Shown here one piece after another: positions 45,190-53,385 of a DNA stretch of 64,000 nt. The stretch comes from Ilyomonas sp965247435 (GTDB lineage: Bacteria; Bacteroidota; Bacteroidia; Chitinophagales; Chitinophagaceae). The position numbers were made by a program, and so were the translations under genes. Within the stretch, counting starts at the first letter, position 1. Every line of letters starts with the position of its first letter. Under the pieces are notes generated by a model. That model was given only the letters and a program-made list of their open reading frames with translations, was not told the DNA's origin and did not search any database. Location: NCBI GenBank assembly GCA_965247435.1, contig OZ252019.1, positions 2,542,001 to 2,606,000 of the forward strand, given 5' to 3'.

Positions 45190-45855
45190 ATGAAAAAAGA
45201 ATATGCTATTATTTCGGCTGATTTTATCGCCTCAAGAAAAATAGAACCGGCGGTACGGACAGCACTGTATAAGGAAATAGATAAGCAACTGGGCAGAGAA
45301 ACAAAAAAGTGGATCAGCAATTACCAGCGTTTCCGGGGCGATGCCATCCAATGCCAAGCAGCATCCGCAGCACTTTCTTTACGGGCTGCACTGATCGTGC
45401 GCTGCAGCATTATGGCTTACACACCTGCCCAAAGAGGCGCACCAACCAAAGGATACAGCAATACCCAGTTTGATATTCGCCTGGCCATCGGCATCGGCGT
45501 TGTTGACTTTATTAATACACAACAACTCAGCCGCTCCGACGGTGAAGCTTTCGTATTGTCGGGCACCGCCTTAGACGCCTTGAAAACAGCCAATGAGCGG
45601 ATGACAATCAGGACAGGCAGCGCGGCATTGGACGCAGCGCTGGAACCCCTCTTTTTATTGTTGGATGCACTGATACAGAAATGGACACAGAACCAGGCCG
45701 CTTTGGTATTACATAAACTGCAAGGCAGGCGGGACGATGAGATTGCAAAAGTTTTTGGTATCAGTATTTCTGCCGTAACGCAACGAAAAAAAAATGCGCA
45801 GTGGTATGCGATAGAAAAAGCCATTCAGTACTTTGAGGCAAAATTGGAGATCTAA
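45190..45855 (+). CDS. SatD family protein with C-terminal helix-turn-helix
   Basis: 221-residue SatD family protein (YAIISADFIASRK at the N-terminus; FRGDAIQCQA and FDIRLAIGIGVVDFI following). The C-terminal part reads as a sigma-70 region 4-like helix-turn-helix (LQGRRDDEIAKVFGISISAV TQRKK, about 180-204), so DNA binding is plausible. Its exact role is unknown. The stop overlaps the start of the DUF3307 membrane gene by one base (TAATG), a pairing often seen for these two families, and two palindromic elements sit immediately upstream. Confidence 0.85.
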   Translation: MKKEYAIISADFIASRKIEPAVRTALYKEIDKQLGRETKKWISNYQRFRGDAIQCQAASAALSLRAALIVRCSIMAYTPAQRGAPTKGYSNTQFDIRLAIGIGVVDFINTQQLSRSDGEAFVLSGTALDALKTANERMTIRTGSAALDAALEPLFLLLDALIQKWTQNQAALVLHKLQGRRDDEIAKVFGISISAVTQRKKNAQWYAIEKAIQYFEAKLEI

Positions 45856-46661
45856 TGGCTGTATTCACCTATACCGAAGGAAGTATGCTGCTGCGCTTAC
45901 TGGCAGCGCATCTGCTAACCGATTTTTATATACAGCCAACCAAATGGGTTACACAAAAAAACAGCAAAGGCCTCACCTCTGTTTACCTCTGGTACCATGC
46001 GCTGGCCACTGGCATGGCAGCATGGCTGCTGCTCTGGAACCTCCGCCTGTGGTGGGTTGTACCTTTTATAAGTATTACTCATTTACTGATTGATGCCGGC
46101 AAAATATATTGGAGTAAAAAGATAGCAAACAGCAATAATCACATTGCCAAAAAAGCGCAGCAGCAATTTCACCTGTTTGTTGCAGACCAATGCCTGCACC
46201 TGCTTGTTTCAGGTGTTGCCTGGCTGTACATCATTAATGGGTTTACAAAATTGTATAGCAGCCTGCAGCAGTGGTTGCCGGGCTACCATACCTTGCTTTT
46301 ACTTACCGGCTATTTACTTGTTTTACAACCGAGTAGCTATTTTATTGGCTTTCTTACCAAACGCTGGTTGCCCGAACTCAATATGAGCGATAGCCTGGCC
46401 GGCGCCGGCGCCTGGATTGGTATGCTGGAGCGGGCGCTGGTACTTACTTTCATTTACAGCAACCAGTTTGCGGCTATTGGTTTTTTGATAGCTGCCAAAT
46501 CTATCTTGCGGGTAACGGATAAGCCCGAAAAGGTAAACGAAGCAACAGCTCAGCCATTCAGTTCGCGCAAGCACACCGAATATGTATTGATTGGCACTTT
46601 CCTAAGTTTTGGCATCGCCCTGGTAACCGGGCTGCTTGTTAATTATTTGCTAACGCTGTAG
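45855..46661 (+). CDS. DUF3307 family membrane protein
   Basis: 268-residue polytopic membrane protein of the DUF3307 family. The N-terminal signature is LLAAHLLTDFYIQPTKWVTQ, followed by WWVVPFISITHLLIDAGKIY and FVADQCLHLLVSGVAWLYII; about seven hydrophobic segments in all. Function unknown. It is translationally coupled to the SatD gene. The intergenic region after it is filled with palindromic repeats. Confidence 0.85.
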   Translation: MAVFTYTEGSMLLRLLAAHLLTDFYIQPTKWVTQKNSKGLTSVYLWYHALATGMAAWLLLWNLRLWWVVPFISITHLLIDAGKIYWSKKIANSNNHIAKKAQQQFHLFVADQCLHLLVSGVAWLYIINGFTKLYSSLQQWLPGYHTLLLLTGYLLVLQPSSYFIGFLTKRWLPELNMSDSLAGAGAWIGMLERALVLTFIYSNQFAAIGFLIAAKSILRVTDKPEKVNEATAQPFSSRKHTEYVLIGTFLSFGIALVTGLLVNYLLTL

Positions 46662-46663
46662 GT

Positions 46664-46696
46664 AACGCTGACAGGGTTTAAAACCCTGTCAGCGTT
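46664..46696. repeat. Perfect 16-bp inverted repeat
   Basis: AACGCTGACAGGGTTT (46664-46679) and its exact reverse complement (46681-46696) flank a single A. It starts just after the DUF3307 stop and could act as a terminator-like hairpin, but no U-run follows and the shape is that of a dispersed palindromic repeat. Confidence 0.85.
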
Positions 46697-46708
46697 GGCA
46701 AAGGCGGA

Positions 46709-46730
46709 CCTGCCTGCCGGCAAAGGCAGG
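46709..46730. repeat. Second palindromic element in the same intergenic region
   Basis: CCTGCC and GGCAGG flank a TGCCGGCA-containing centre, giving a nested hairpin 12 bp after the first palindrome. Its GC content is clearly higher than the surroundings. Likely a short mobile or REP-type repeat remnant. Confidence 0.65.
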
Positions 46731-46830
46731 GTAGCAGCACACAGCCCGGCCCAAAGCTGAGGAAGCAGCTATAGCCCACAGCCCCAAAACAGGATCTTGA
46801 AAAAGCCTTTACTTTCTGCTCCTTTCATTC

Positions 46831-46838
46831 TACTTTTG
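46831..46838 (+). promoter_or_regulatory. -7 promoter element of the ABC-F gene
   Basis: TACTTTTG, an exact TAnnTTTG match followed by CGGCC, 29 bp before the ABC-F start. No clear -33 TTTG box is seen. Confidence 0.5.
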
Positions 46839-46867
46839 CGGCCTGAAAAAATTGAAAGTGTAACCCT

Positions 46868-48496
46868 ATGATAAGCGCAAGAAATATAACCCTCGCATAC
46901 GGTAAGCGTGTACTGTTTGATGAAGTAAACATCAATTTTGTAGGTGGCAACTGCTATGGCGTAATAGGCGCAAACGGCGCCGGCAAGTCCACCTTTCTGA
47001 AAATACTGAGCGGAGATATTGAACCGAACAAAGGCAATGTAGAAATATCGCCCGGCGAACGTATGGCGGTGCTGAAGCAAAACCAGTTTGAATTTGATAA
47101 TGAAACGGTGCTGAATACCGTAATGATGGGACACAAAAAAATGTGGGACATCATGCACCAGAAAGATGCCATTTATAATAACCCCGATGCTACAGAAGAT
47201 GACTATATGAAAGCCGGCGATCTGGAAGCAGAGTTTGGCGAGTTAGGCGGCTATGAAGCAGAAAGCAATGCCGGTACGTTTTTGAGCAGCTTAGGTGTAA
47301 AAGAAGAATACCATCAAAACCTGATGAAAGACCTGCCTGCGACCTTTAAAGTGCGGGTGCTGCTGGCGCAGGCCTTATTTGGCAGCCCGGATATCTTATT
47401 GCTGGATGAGCCAACCAACGGCCTGGACATAGAAACAATCGGCTGGTTAGAAAATTTTTTAGCAGATTATCAAAACATCGTTTTAGTGGTAAGCCACGAC
47501 CGTCACTTTCTCGACCAGGTGTGTACGCATGTGGCTGATGTGGACCGGAGTAAAATAAAGGTTTTTACCGGCAATTATACCTTCTGGTACGAGAGCAGTC
47601 AGCTAATGGCGCGGCAAATAAACGACAAGAATAAAAAGACAGAAGACAAGCGCCAAGCCTTACTGGATTTTATTGCACGGTTTAGTGCCAATGCCTCCAA
47701 AAGCAAGCAGGCCACCAGCCGCAAGAAAGCTTTGGAGAAACTAACTATCGAGGAAATCCAGCCTTCCAACCGCAAATACCCGGGTATTATTTTTCAACCG
47801 CTGCGCGAAGTAGGCAACCAGATTCTGAATATTGAAAACTTAGCCAGCAGCAGTAATGATGGCAGAAAGCTGTTTGATAAAGTGACTTTCAGTATTAACA
47901 AAGGGGAAAAGATTGCCTTCCTGAGTAAAGATCCTTTAGCGGTTACCAATTTCTTCGAGATCATCAATGGCGATTTGCCGGCTAAGAGCGGAAAATACGA
48001 ATGGGGCACCACCATTACCAAAGCTTACCTGCCACAGGAGAATGATGAGTTCTTTAAAAGCGGACTTACGCTAATGGATTGGCTGCGCCAGTTTGTGCCG
48101 CCGCATGTAACCGATGCTGATGAACCTTTTCTGCGCGGTTTTTTGGGTAAAATGCTGTTTAGCGGTGATGATATTATGAAGAAAACAAACGTACTGAGCG
48201 GTGGCGAAAAAGTACGGTGTATGCTTAGCCGGATGATGCTTCAAAATCCGAATCTTATTATGCTGGACCAGCCAACTAACCACCTGGACCTGGAAAGCAT
48301 CCAGAGCTTTAATGAAGGCTGCCAAACTTTTTCAGGAATTGTACTGATTACCAGCCATGACCATACGTTTGTACAAACGGTTGCTAACAGGATTATTGAA
48401 CTGACGCCTAAAGGTATAATAGACCGGCTGATGACCTATGATGAGTATATGGAAGACGCACGGGTGCTGCAACTAAGAGAAGAGTTATATAAATAA
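46868..48496 (+). CDS. ABC-F family ATPase (YbiT-like)
   Basis: 542-residue soluble protein with two ABC ATPase domains and no membrane part, as in ribosome-associated ABC-F proteins. Domain 1 has Walker A GANGAGKST (34-42) and Walker B LLLDEPTNGLD, but its signature motif is replaced by DLPATFKVRVLL. The linker (about 240-300) is Lys-rich. In domain 2 the Walker A is unrecognisable (GEKIAFLSKDPLAVTNFFEI, about 346-364). The signature LSGGEKVR (444-451) is intact and the Walker B carries Q instead of the catalytic E (MLDQPTNHLD). The alternate degeneracy suggests one composite active site. A translation-related role is likely from the family. Confidence 0.9.
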   Translation: MISARNITLAYGKRVLFDEVNINFVGGNCYGVIGANGAGKSTFLKILSGDIEPNKGNVEISPGERMAVLKQNQFEFDNETVLNTVMMGHKKMWDIMHQKDAIYNNPDATEDDYMKAGDLEAEFGELGGYEAESNAGTFLSSLGVKEEYHQNLMKDLPATFKVRVLLAQALFGSPDILLLDEPTNGLDIETIGWLENFLADYQNIVLVVSHDRHFLDQVCTHVADVDRSKIKVFTGNYTFWYESSQLMARQINDKNKKTEDKRQALLDFIARFSANASKSKQATSRKKALEKLTIEEIQPSNRKYPGIIFQPLREVGNQILNIENLASSSNDGRKLFDKVTFSINKGEKIAFLSKDPLAVTNFFEIINGDLPAKSGKYEWGTTITKAYLPQENDEFFKSGLTLMDWLRQFVPPHVTDADEPFLRGFLGKMLFSGDDIMKKTNVLSGGEKVRCMLSRMMLQNPNLIMLDQPTNHLDLESIQSFNEGCQTFSGIVLITSHDHTFVQTVANRIIELTPKGIIDRLMTYDEYMEDARVLQLREELYK

Positions 48497-48550
48497 TAAA
48501 AATGGCATCAGTACTTTAAAATGGGAGCTGCAATTTGTACGTATAAGAAT

Positions 48551-48580
48551 TTTGTTTTTGTCGTATAAATTGTAGTTTCG
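48551..48580 (+). promoter_or_regulatory. Promoter of the toxin-antitoxin pair
   Basis: TTTG at 48551-48554 and TAGTTTCG at 48573-48580 (one mismatch to TAnnTTTG) are 18 bp apart, close to the Bacteroidota -33/-7 spacing. The antitoxin ATG begins 15 bp after the -7 box, predicting a very short leader. Confidence 0.55.
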
Positions 48581-48595
48581 TTTTTAAATGCTTTT

Positions 48596-48853
48596 ATGGA
48601 CAGCAAAATCACGCTCAGCTTTAACACAGACATTATTAAAAAAGCCAAAAATTACGCAGACCAAAACAATATCAGTGTATCCCGGCTGGTAGAATTTTTA
48701 TTGCGGAAAGCTACTTCTTCCAAATACGCCTCGCTCGAAGATTATCCCATTGCCGACTGGGTACACCAGCTTGCAGAAGGAGAAACGGTTTATCAAATCA
48801 AAAAAAGAAGCCGGAAAGATTTAAAAAATGAGTTTTTTGATTCTAAAAAATGA
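48596..48853 (+). CDS. DUF6364 family antitoxin-like protein
   Basis: 85-residue small protein with an N-terminal ribbon-helix-helix-like segment (SKITLSFNTDIIKKAKNYAD, then NNISVSRLVEFLLRKA) and a charged C-terminus that would contact the toxin. DUF6364 proteins are the usual antitoxin partners of PIN toxins in Bacteroidota. It overlaps the downstream PIN gene by four bases (ATGA), ensuring coupled translation. It would autoregulate the promoter just upstream (inference from other systems). Confidence 0.85.
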   Translation: MDSKITLSFNTDIIKKAKNYADQNNISVSRLVEFLLRKATSSKYASLEDYPIADWVHQLAEGETVYQIKKRSRKDLKNEFFDSKK

Positions 48854-49272
48854 AAATTTTCTTGGATGCAAATATACTCATATCGGTACTTAATAAAGAG
48901 TATCCTTTATTTACTTATACATCCCGCATCATCAGCCTTACCGGGTCCTCCCGTTTTACAGTGTTTACTTCCCCGGTTTGCCTCGCAATCGCGTTTTATT
49001 TTGCAGAAAAGAAATGTAAAAGCAAAGTTGCAAAACAAAAAATTGGTTTGCTGTGCGCCCATTTAAAGATCACCAACACCGGTAAGCACGTGGTTGAGCA
49101 GGTTATTGAAAACCCTGCTATACTTGATTTTGAAGATGGGCTTGAATACTACTCCGCTATTGAAAGTGATTGCCAATGCATTATTACAGAAGACACCGAT
49201 GACTTTTATTTTTCTGCTATTGAAGTGCTGAACAGCCACGATTTTTTTATAAAATACATGGCTGTAAAATAG
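48850..49272 (+). CDS. PIN-domain toxin (VapC-like RNase)
   Basis: 140-residue PIN domain. The acidic metal-binding residues fit the fold: D6 in KIFLDANILI, D96 in DFEDGLEYYSA, and D115/D118 in IITEDTDDFY. PIN toxins of toxin-antitoxin systems cut RNA, typically tRNA or rRNA; the target here is not predictable. The start overlaps the antitoxin stop by 4 bp. No partition or transposase gene is nearby, so this is a chromosomal pair. Confidence 0.87.
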   Translation: MKIFLDANILISVLNKEYPLFTYTSRIISLTGSSRFTVFTSPVCLAIAFYFAEKKCKSKVAKQKIGLLCAHLKITNTGKHVVEQVIENPAILDFEDGLEYYSAIESDCQCIITEDTDDFYFSAIEVLNSHDFFIKYMAVK

Positions 49273-49463
49273 CTTTTTTCTGAACTTTGAAGACCGAATT
49301 CACAAGAAGTTACTGGCTTGCGCTTCGCTTATATCTGTACTCAACTACCGCTTTTTTCTTTATAGTCATTAATTTATTTAAACCGCAGGCTATAAAAGCG
49401 CTTCTGGTAATGGATTGATCCATCTATTAAATTTTATATAAAGACCTAAGCATTACTAAGTGG

Positions 49464-51485
49464 TTACACGCCTTCTTCATTACTGAAAACGCGTTTAAGC
49501 GGCACGCTCGACACAGAAGAAACAATTAGTGGAAACTTCTCAACGGCTACTACGCTTGGGTCGAGGCCAAAGCCACGCTCTTCGCTCAGGCTCAGTTCTT
49601 TTATCCAGAAATGCAGGCGCATGACTAACTTTTCCACAAACGGCAATTCGTTATCATTCGACAAGAATTTTTCCATAACAATAAACTGGAAATCGCCAAC
49701 CACGTTATTCCGCTCCAGGCTTTCGTAGCGGCTGGTTACGTTTACTTCTTTATTCTTCACCAGGTCTTCCACCACTTTTCTAAACATCAGGCTCAGCTTC
49801 TGCTCTACCCGGAAGCCCAGCCGGAACTCTACGCGGATAATATCGTTAGGGATGATATGATCTACTATAAACTCGCACGTATAAGGATCATCTAACACAT
49901 CTACATGCACAAACCAATAAATATCGGCACGTTTGGGCTTGCGGTTTAGTATGGAGTAAATAATCTTGTGCTCTATTTCCTTCGGGTTGTTAGCGCTGGT
50001 CATATACACCAGGTGTGTAGCGTATTTGGGAACCGTTTTATCATTACTCAGTTCCTGGATCATCGGTATATAATGCTCCATCCGCACAAACTCGACATAC
50101 CGGTTTTTGATTTTCCGACTGCGAAACCAAACATACATCACCACAAATAAAGCCCCGCCAACAATCAGCGTTACAAAACCGCCGTGCGGAAATTTCTCCA
50201 GATTGGCTATTAAGAATGCTACTTCGATAGTGAGATAAACAGTGAGGTAAAGGTATATCCAGCCCTTCCAGGTTCGCCGGCTCACGAGGTAATTGGCAAA
50301 CAAAATAGAAGTGCTGATCATGCACATGGTAATGGCCAGGCCATACGCAGCGCCCATCCGGGATGCCGACTGAAAATATAAAGTGATGCCCGAACAGCCA
50401 ATGAATAATAAGGTATTAATGCCGGGTATAAACAACTGCCCTTTTTCCTCAGTCGGATAGTTGAGCTTCATCTTTGGCCAAAGGTTCAGTCGCAATGCTT
50501 CACTGACAAGGGTAAAGGAACCGCTGATTAACGCCTGGCTTGCAATGATAGCCGCTGCTGTTGCGATAGCGATGCCTACGTATAAAAAACTCTCGGGCAT
50601 GATAGAAAAGAAAACACTTTTAAGCTGAATCGCATTTGGATGCAGGGCAATAAATGCAGGATCGGCCAGGGTATCTTTCTGCGCGTATATTTTACCTTTT
50701 TGGGTAAGCAGCCATGCACCTTGCCCAAAATAATTCAGTATCAGACACACTTTTACAAATACCCAGGTAATGCGGATATTATCTCTGCCTACATGCCCGA
50801 GATCGGAATAGAGCGCCTCCGCCCCGGTAGTACACAAGAACACAGCGCCCAATAGCCAGAAGCCATGCGGATAGCGCGCTAACAACTCGATTGCATAGTG
50901 CGGCGAAAAAGCCCGGAAGATACTCCAGTCGTCACTTAAATGCAGCAGGCCCAAAACCGCCAGCATAATGAACCAGATGAGCATCAACGGACCAAATAAT
51001 TTGCCAATGGAAGTAGTGCCAAACTGCTGCAGAAAAAACAGCAGCACAAGAATACCCAGTACAATAGCCACAATACTGGATTGGGTAATATGCTCGAAGC
51101 GCGGAATGATTTCCAAACCCTCGATAGCAGAGGTAACCGAAATCGGTGGCGTTATCATGCCATCGGCCAGCAAGGCAGCACCGCCAATCATAGCCGGCAC
51201 TACAAACCATTTCTTTTGCCGCCGCACCAGTGCGTACAGGCTAAAGATGCCTCCTTCTCCCCGGTTATCCGCCTTTAAAGTGAGGATTACGTATTTTATG
51301 GTTGTTTGTAAAGTCAGCGTCCAGAATATACAGGAAAGAGAACCCAGGATGAGCAGTTCATTAATTCTTCTTCCATTAATAATTTCATTTAAAACGTATA
51401 GCGGAGAGGTTCCAATATCGCCGTAAATTATTCCTAAAGCTACTACCAACCCAGCGAGCGAAACCTTATTAGTGTGCTTACCCAC
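49464..51485 (-). CDS. kup: Low-affinity potassium transporter Kup
   Basis: 673-residue KUP family K+ uptake protein, driven by proton symport. About 12 membrane segments fill residues 10-450. Family motifs seen: ALGIIYGDIGTSPLYVLNEI (the GDxGTSPLY box), NRGEGGIFSLYALVRR, ADGMITPPISVTSAIEGLEI and GAVFLCTTGAEALYSDLGHV. The hydrophilic C-terminal domain follows. The start is GTG 51485; no in-frame ATG lies before the GDxGTSPLY motif. A promoter with both -33 and -7 boxes is placed 20-55 bp upstream. Confidence 0.95.
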   Translation of the reverse strand: MGKHTNKVSLAGLVVALGIIYGDIGTSPLYVLNEIINGRRINELLILGSLSCIFWTLTLQTTIKYVILTLKADNRGEGGIFSLYALVRRQKKWFVVPAMIGGAALLADGMITPPISVTSAIEGLEIIPRFEHITQSSIVAIVLGILVLLFFLQQFGTTSIGKLFGPLMLIWFIMLAVLGLLHLSDDWSIFRAFSPHYAIELLARYPHGFWLLGAVFLCTTGAEALYSDLGHVGRDNIRITWVFVKVCLILNYFGQGAWLLTQKGKIYAQKDTLADPAFIALHPNAIQLKSVFFSIMPESFLYVGIAIATAAAIIASQALISGSFTLVSEALRLNLWPKMKLNYPTEEKGQLFIPGINTLLFIGCSGITLYFQSASRMGAAYGLAITMCMISTSILFANYLVSRRTWKGWIYLYLTVYLTIEVAFLIANLEKFPHGGFVTLIVGGALFVVMYVWFRSRKIKNRYVEFVRMEHYIPMIQELSNDKTVPKYATHLVYMTSANNPKEIEHKIIYSILNRKPKRADIYWFVHVDVLDDPYTCEFIVDHIIPNDIIRVEFRLGFRVEQKLSLMFRKVVEDLVKNKEVNVTSRYESLERNNVVGDFQFIVMEKFLSNDNELPFVEKLVMRLHFWIKELSLSEERGFGLDPSVVAVEKFPLIVSSVSSVPLKRVFSNEEGV

Positions 51486-51810
51486 AAGTATTTAATTAAT
51501 CAGTCGGCAAATGTATATTATTATAACCGGTTTAGTCCAAATCTATATTGTTCGGGCAGTTTATTTATACCTTATTACAACCTGTGCAACGCTACTGTTT
51601 GTCAGCTTTTTTATTCCTCCGGAACAGCCCGGCATGTTAGTTTTAAAAAATGCACGCAGGATTGGTAATTTTATAAAAGTAGCTTTAACTCCTGTGTTTA
51701 CAGGCTTGCCTTTTTTTATTCCGGCACCTGTATGCGCCAGACGCACCTTTTTACAGGTAGCGCAATTTTTAGGTCTCCTGTTTCTATTTTCCCTTTTACC
51801 TTCGCGGCAA
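51486..51810. other. Intergenic region between kup and guaA
   Basis: 325 bases without a supported gene. The frame of guaA stays open upstream through this stretch but encodes no GuaA-like sequence, so it is treated as non-coding. It holds the kup promoter at one end and a -7-like TACCTTCG (51797-51804, one mismatch, followed by CGGCA) directly before guaA. No riboswitch or terminator structure was recognised. Confidence 0.6.
51508..51541 (-). promoter_or_regulatory. Promoter of kup
   Basis: On the minus strand TTTG (51541-51538) and an exact TACATTTG (51515-51508) are 22 bp apart, slightly longer than usual. The -7 box ends 22 bp before the GTG start, giving a short leader and supporting that start. 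Confidence 0.6.
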
Positions 51811-53346
51811 ATGACCGAAAAAATTATTATCCTCGATTTCGGAAGCCAGTACACCCAACTGATTGCCCGTGCGGTGCGGGAGGCGAATGTTTACTGCGAA
51901 ATTTTACCTTATCTCAAACCTTTTAGTATTGACGCTTCCCTCAAAGGCGTTATACTTAGTGGTTCTCCTTTTAGTGTAAACGACCAGGATGCGCCGCAGG
52001 TAGATGTTGCCGCTTTTGTAAAAGACGTACCGGTTTTGGGCGTGTGCTATGGCGCACAGCTCACGGCTAAACTTTTTGGCGGCAGGGTGGACAAATCGAA
52101 TAAACGGGAATTCGGACGTGCCAAATTGCAAATCCGGCAGCCGGACGCTATATTTAACGAGGTAATGGATCTGTCTCAGGTATGGATGAGCCACAGCGAT
52201 TCCATTAGCCAGTTGCCGGCTGGCTTCGATCTTTTAGCCATCACAGAAAGCATTCCCATAGCAGCTTTTAAACAAAAAACCCACGACACAAGGCCCTTAT
52301 ACGGCATCCAGTTTCACCCGGAAGTGTATCACTCTACCGAAGGCAAAAAAATCCTTAAAAACTTTTTGATAAATGTATGCGGCTGTGCACGGGACTGGAC
52401 GCCGGCTTCTTTTGTGCAGGAGACAATTGAACAACTGAAGTTGCAACTGGGCGATGCTCATGTGATTATGGCGCTGAGCGGAGGCGTGGACAGCACTGTT
52501 GCAGCAACGCTTATCAGCCGGGCTATCGGCAACCGGCTTCATGGCATTTTTGTGGACAACGGCGTGCTGCGTAAAGACGAATTTGAACAGGTATTGAATA
52601 CGTATAAGCAATTGGAACTTAATGTTACCGGTATTGATGCAAAACAGTTGTTTTATGATGAACTAAGCGGCAAAACAGACCCGGAAGCAAAACGTAAGGC
52701 AATCGGTAAAGTTTTTATTGATGTGTTTCAGTCGGAAGCGGCAAAGATAGCGGAAGCGCGTTTTTTAGGGCAGGGCACCATTTATCCGGATGTGATAGAA
52801 AGCGTAAGCGTACACGGTCCGTCAGTTACAATAAAATCACATCACAACGTTGGCGGCTTGCCCGAGAAAATGCACCTGCAGCTCGTAGAGCCTTTACGGT
52901 TCTTGTTTAAAGACGAAGTGCGAAAAGTTGGCCTGGAGCTGGGCATCCCGACGGATATGATACAGCGGCATCCATTTCCGGGGCCTGGCCTGGCAATCCG
53001 TATTTTAGGGGAGATAACCGAAGAAAAAGTGCAGTTGCTCCAATTGGCCGATGCTATTTTTGTTAATGCTTTAAAAGAACATTCCCTGTATCAAACCATC
53101 TGGCAGGCCGGCGCTATTTTATTGCCGGTAAAAAGCGTGGGCGTAATGGGTGATGAAAGGACCTACGAATTTACAGTGGCGCTGCGGGCTGTAACCTCCG
53201 TAGATGGCATGACGGCAGACTGGGCGCACCTGCCCTACGAATTTTTGGCGCACGTGTCAAGTGAGATTATTAATAATGTACGTGGCATCAACCGCGTTGT
53301 GTACGACATTAGCAGCAAGCCGCCGGCTACCATTGAATGGGAATAG
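51811..53346 (+). CDS. guaA: GMP synthase (glutamine-hydrolysing)
   Basis: 511-residue GuaA, which aminates XMP to GMP using glutamine and ATP. The N-terminal class-I amidotransferase has catalytic C79 (VLGVCYGAQL), H169 and E171 (IQFHPEVYHST). It is followed by the PP-loop ATP pyrophosphatase SGGVDSTVA (223-231) and the C-terminal dimerisation domain ending in PPATIEWE. Start 51811 gives MTEKIIILDFGSQYTQ, the standard N-terminus, although the frame is open for 100 codons upstream. The next gene starts 39 bp downstream. Confidence 0.97.
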   Translation: MTEKIIILDFGSQYTQLIARAVREANVYCEILPYLKPFSIDASLKGVILSGSPFSVNDQDAPQVDVAAFVKDVPVLGVCYGAQLTAKLFGGRVDKSNKREFGRAKLQIRQPDAIFNEVMDLSQVWMSHSDSISQLPAGFDLLAITESIPIAAFKQKTHDTRPLYGIQFHPEVYHSTEGKKILKNFLINVCGCARDWTPASFVQETIEQLKLQLGDAHVIMALSGGVDSTVAATLISRAIGNRLHGIFVDNGVLRKDEFEQVLNTYKQLELNVTGIDAKQLFYDELSGKTDPEAKRKAIGKVFIDVFQSEAAKIAEARFLGQGTIYPDVIESVSVHGPSVTIKSHHNVGGLPEKMHLQLVEPLRFLFKDEVRKVGLELGIPTDMIQRHPFPGPGLAIRILGEITEEKVQLLQLADAIFVNALKEHSLYQTIWQAGAILLPVKSVGVMGDERTYEFTVALRAVTSVDGMTADWAHLPYEFLAHVSSEIINNVRGINRVVYDISSKPPATIEWE

Positions 53347-53385
53347 TATTTGCCTTTATATAAAAACTTATAGTATCATTGATGC

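Noticed and set aside
49273..49463. Possible RNA gene between the PIN toxin and kup
   Set aside because: No cloverleaf, conserved RNA motif or terminator could be recognised.
51511..51810. 100-codon in-frame extension upstream of guaA
   Set aside because: The sequence is hydrophobic and unlike any GuaA N-terminus; MTEKIIILDFGSQYTQ at 51811 is the standard start and a -7-like box lies just before it.
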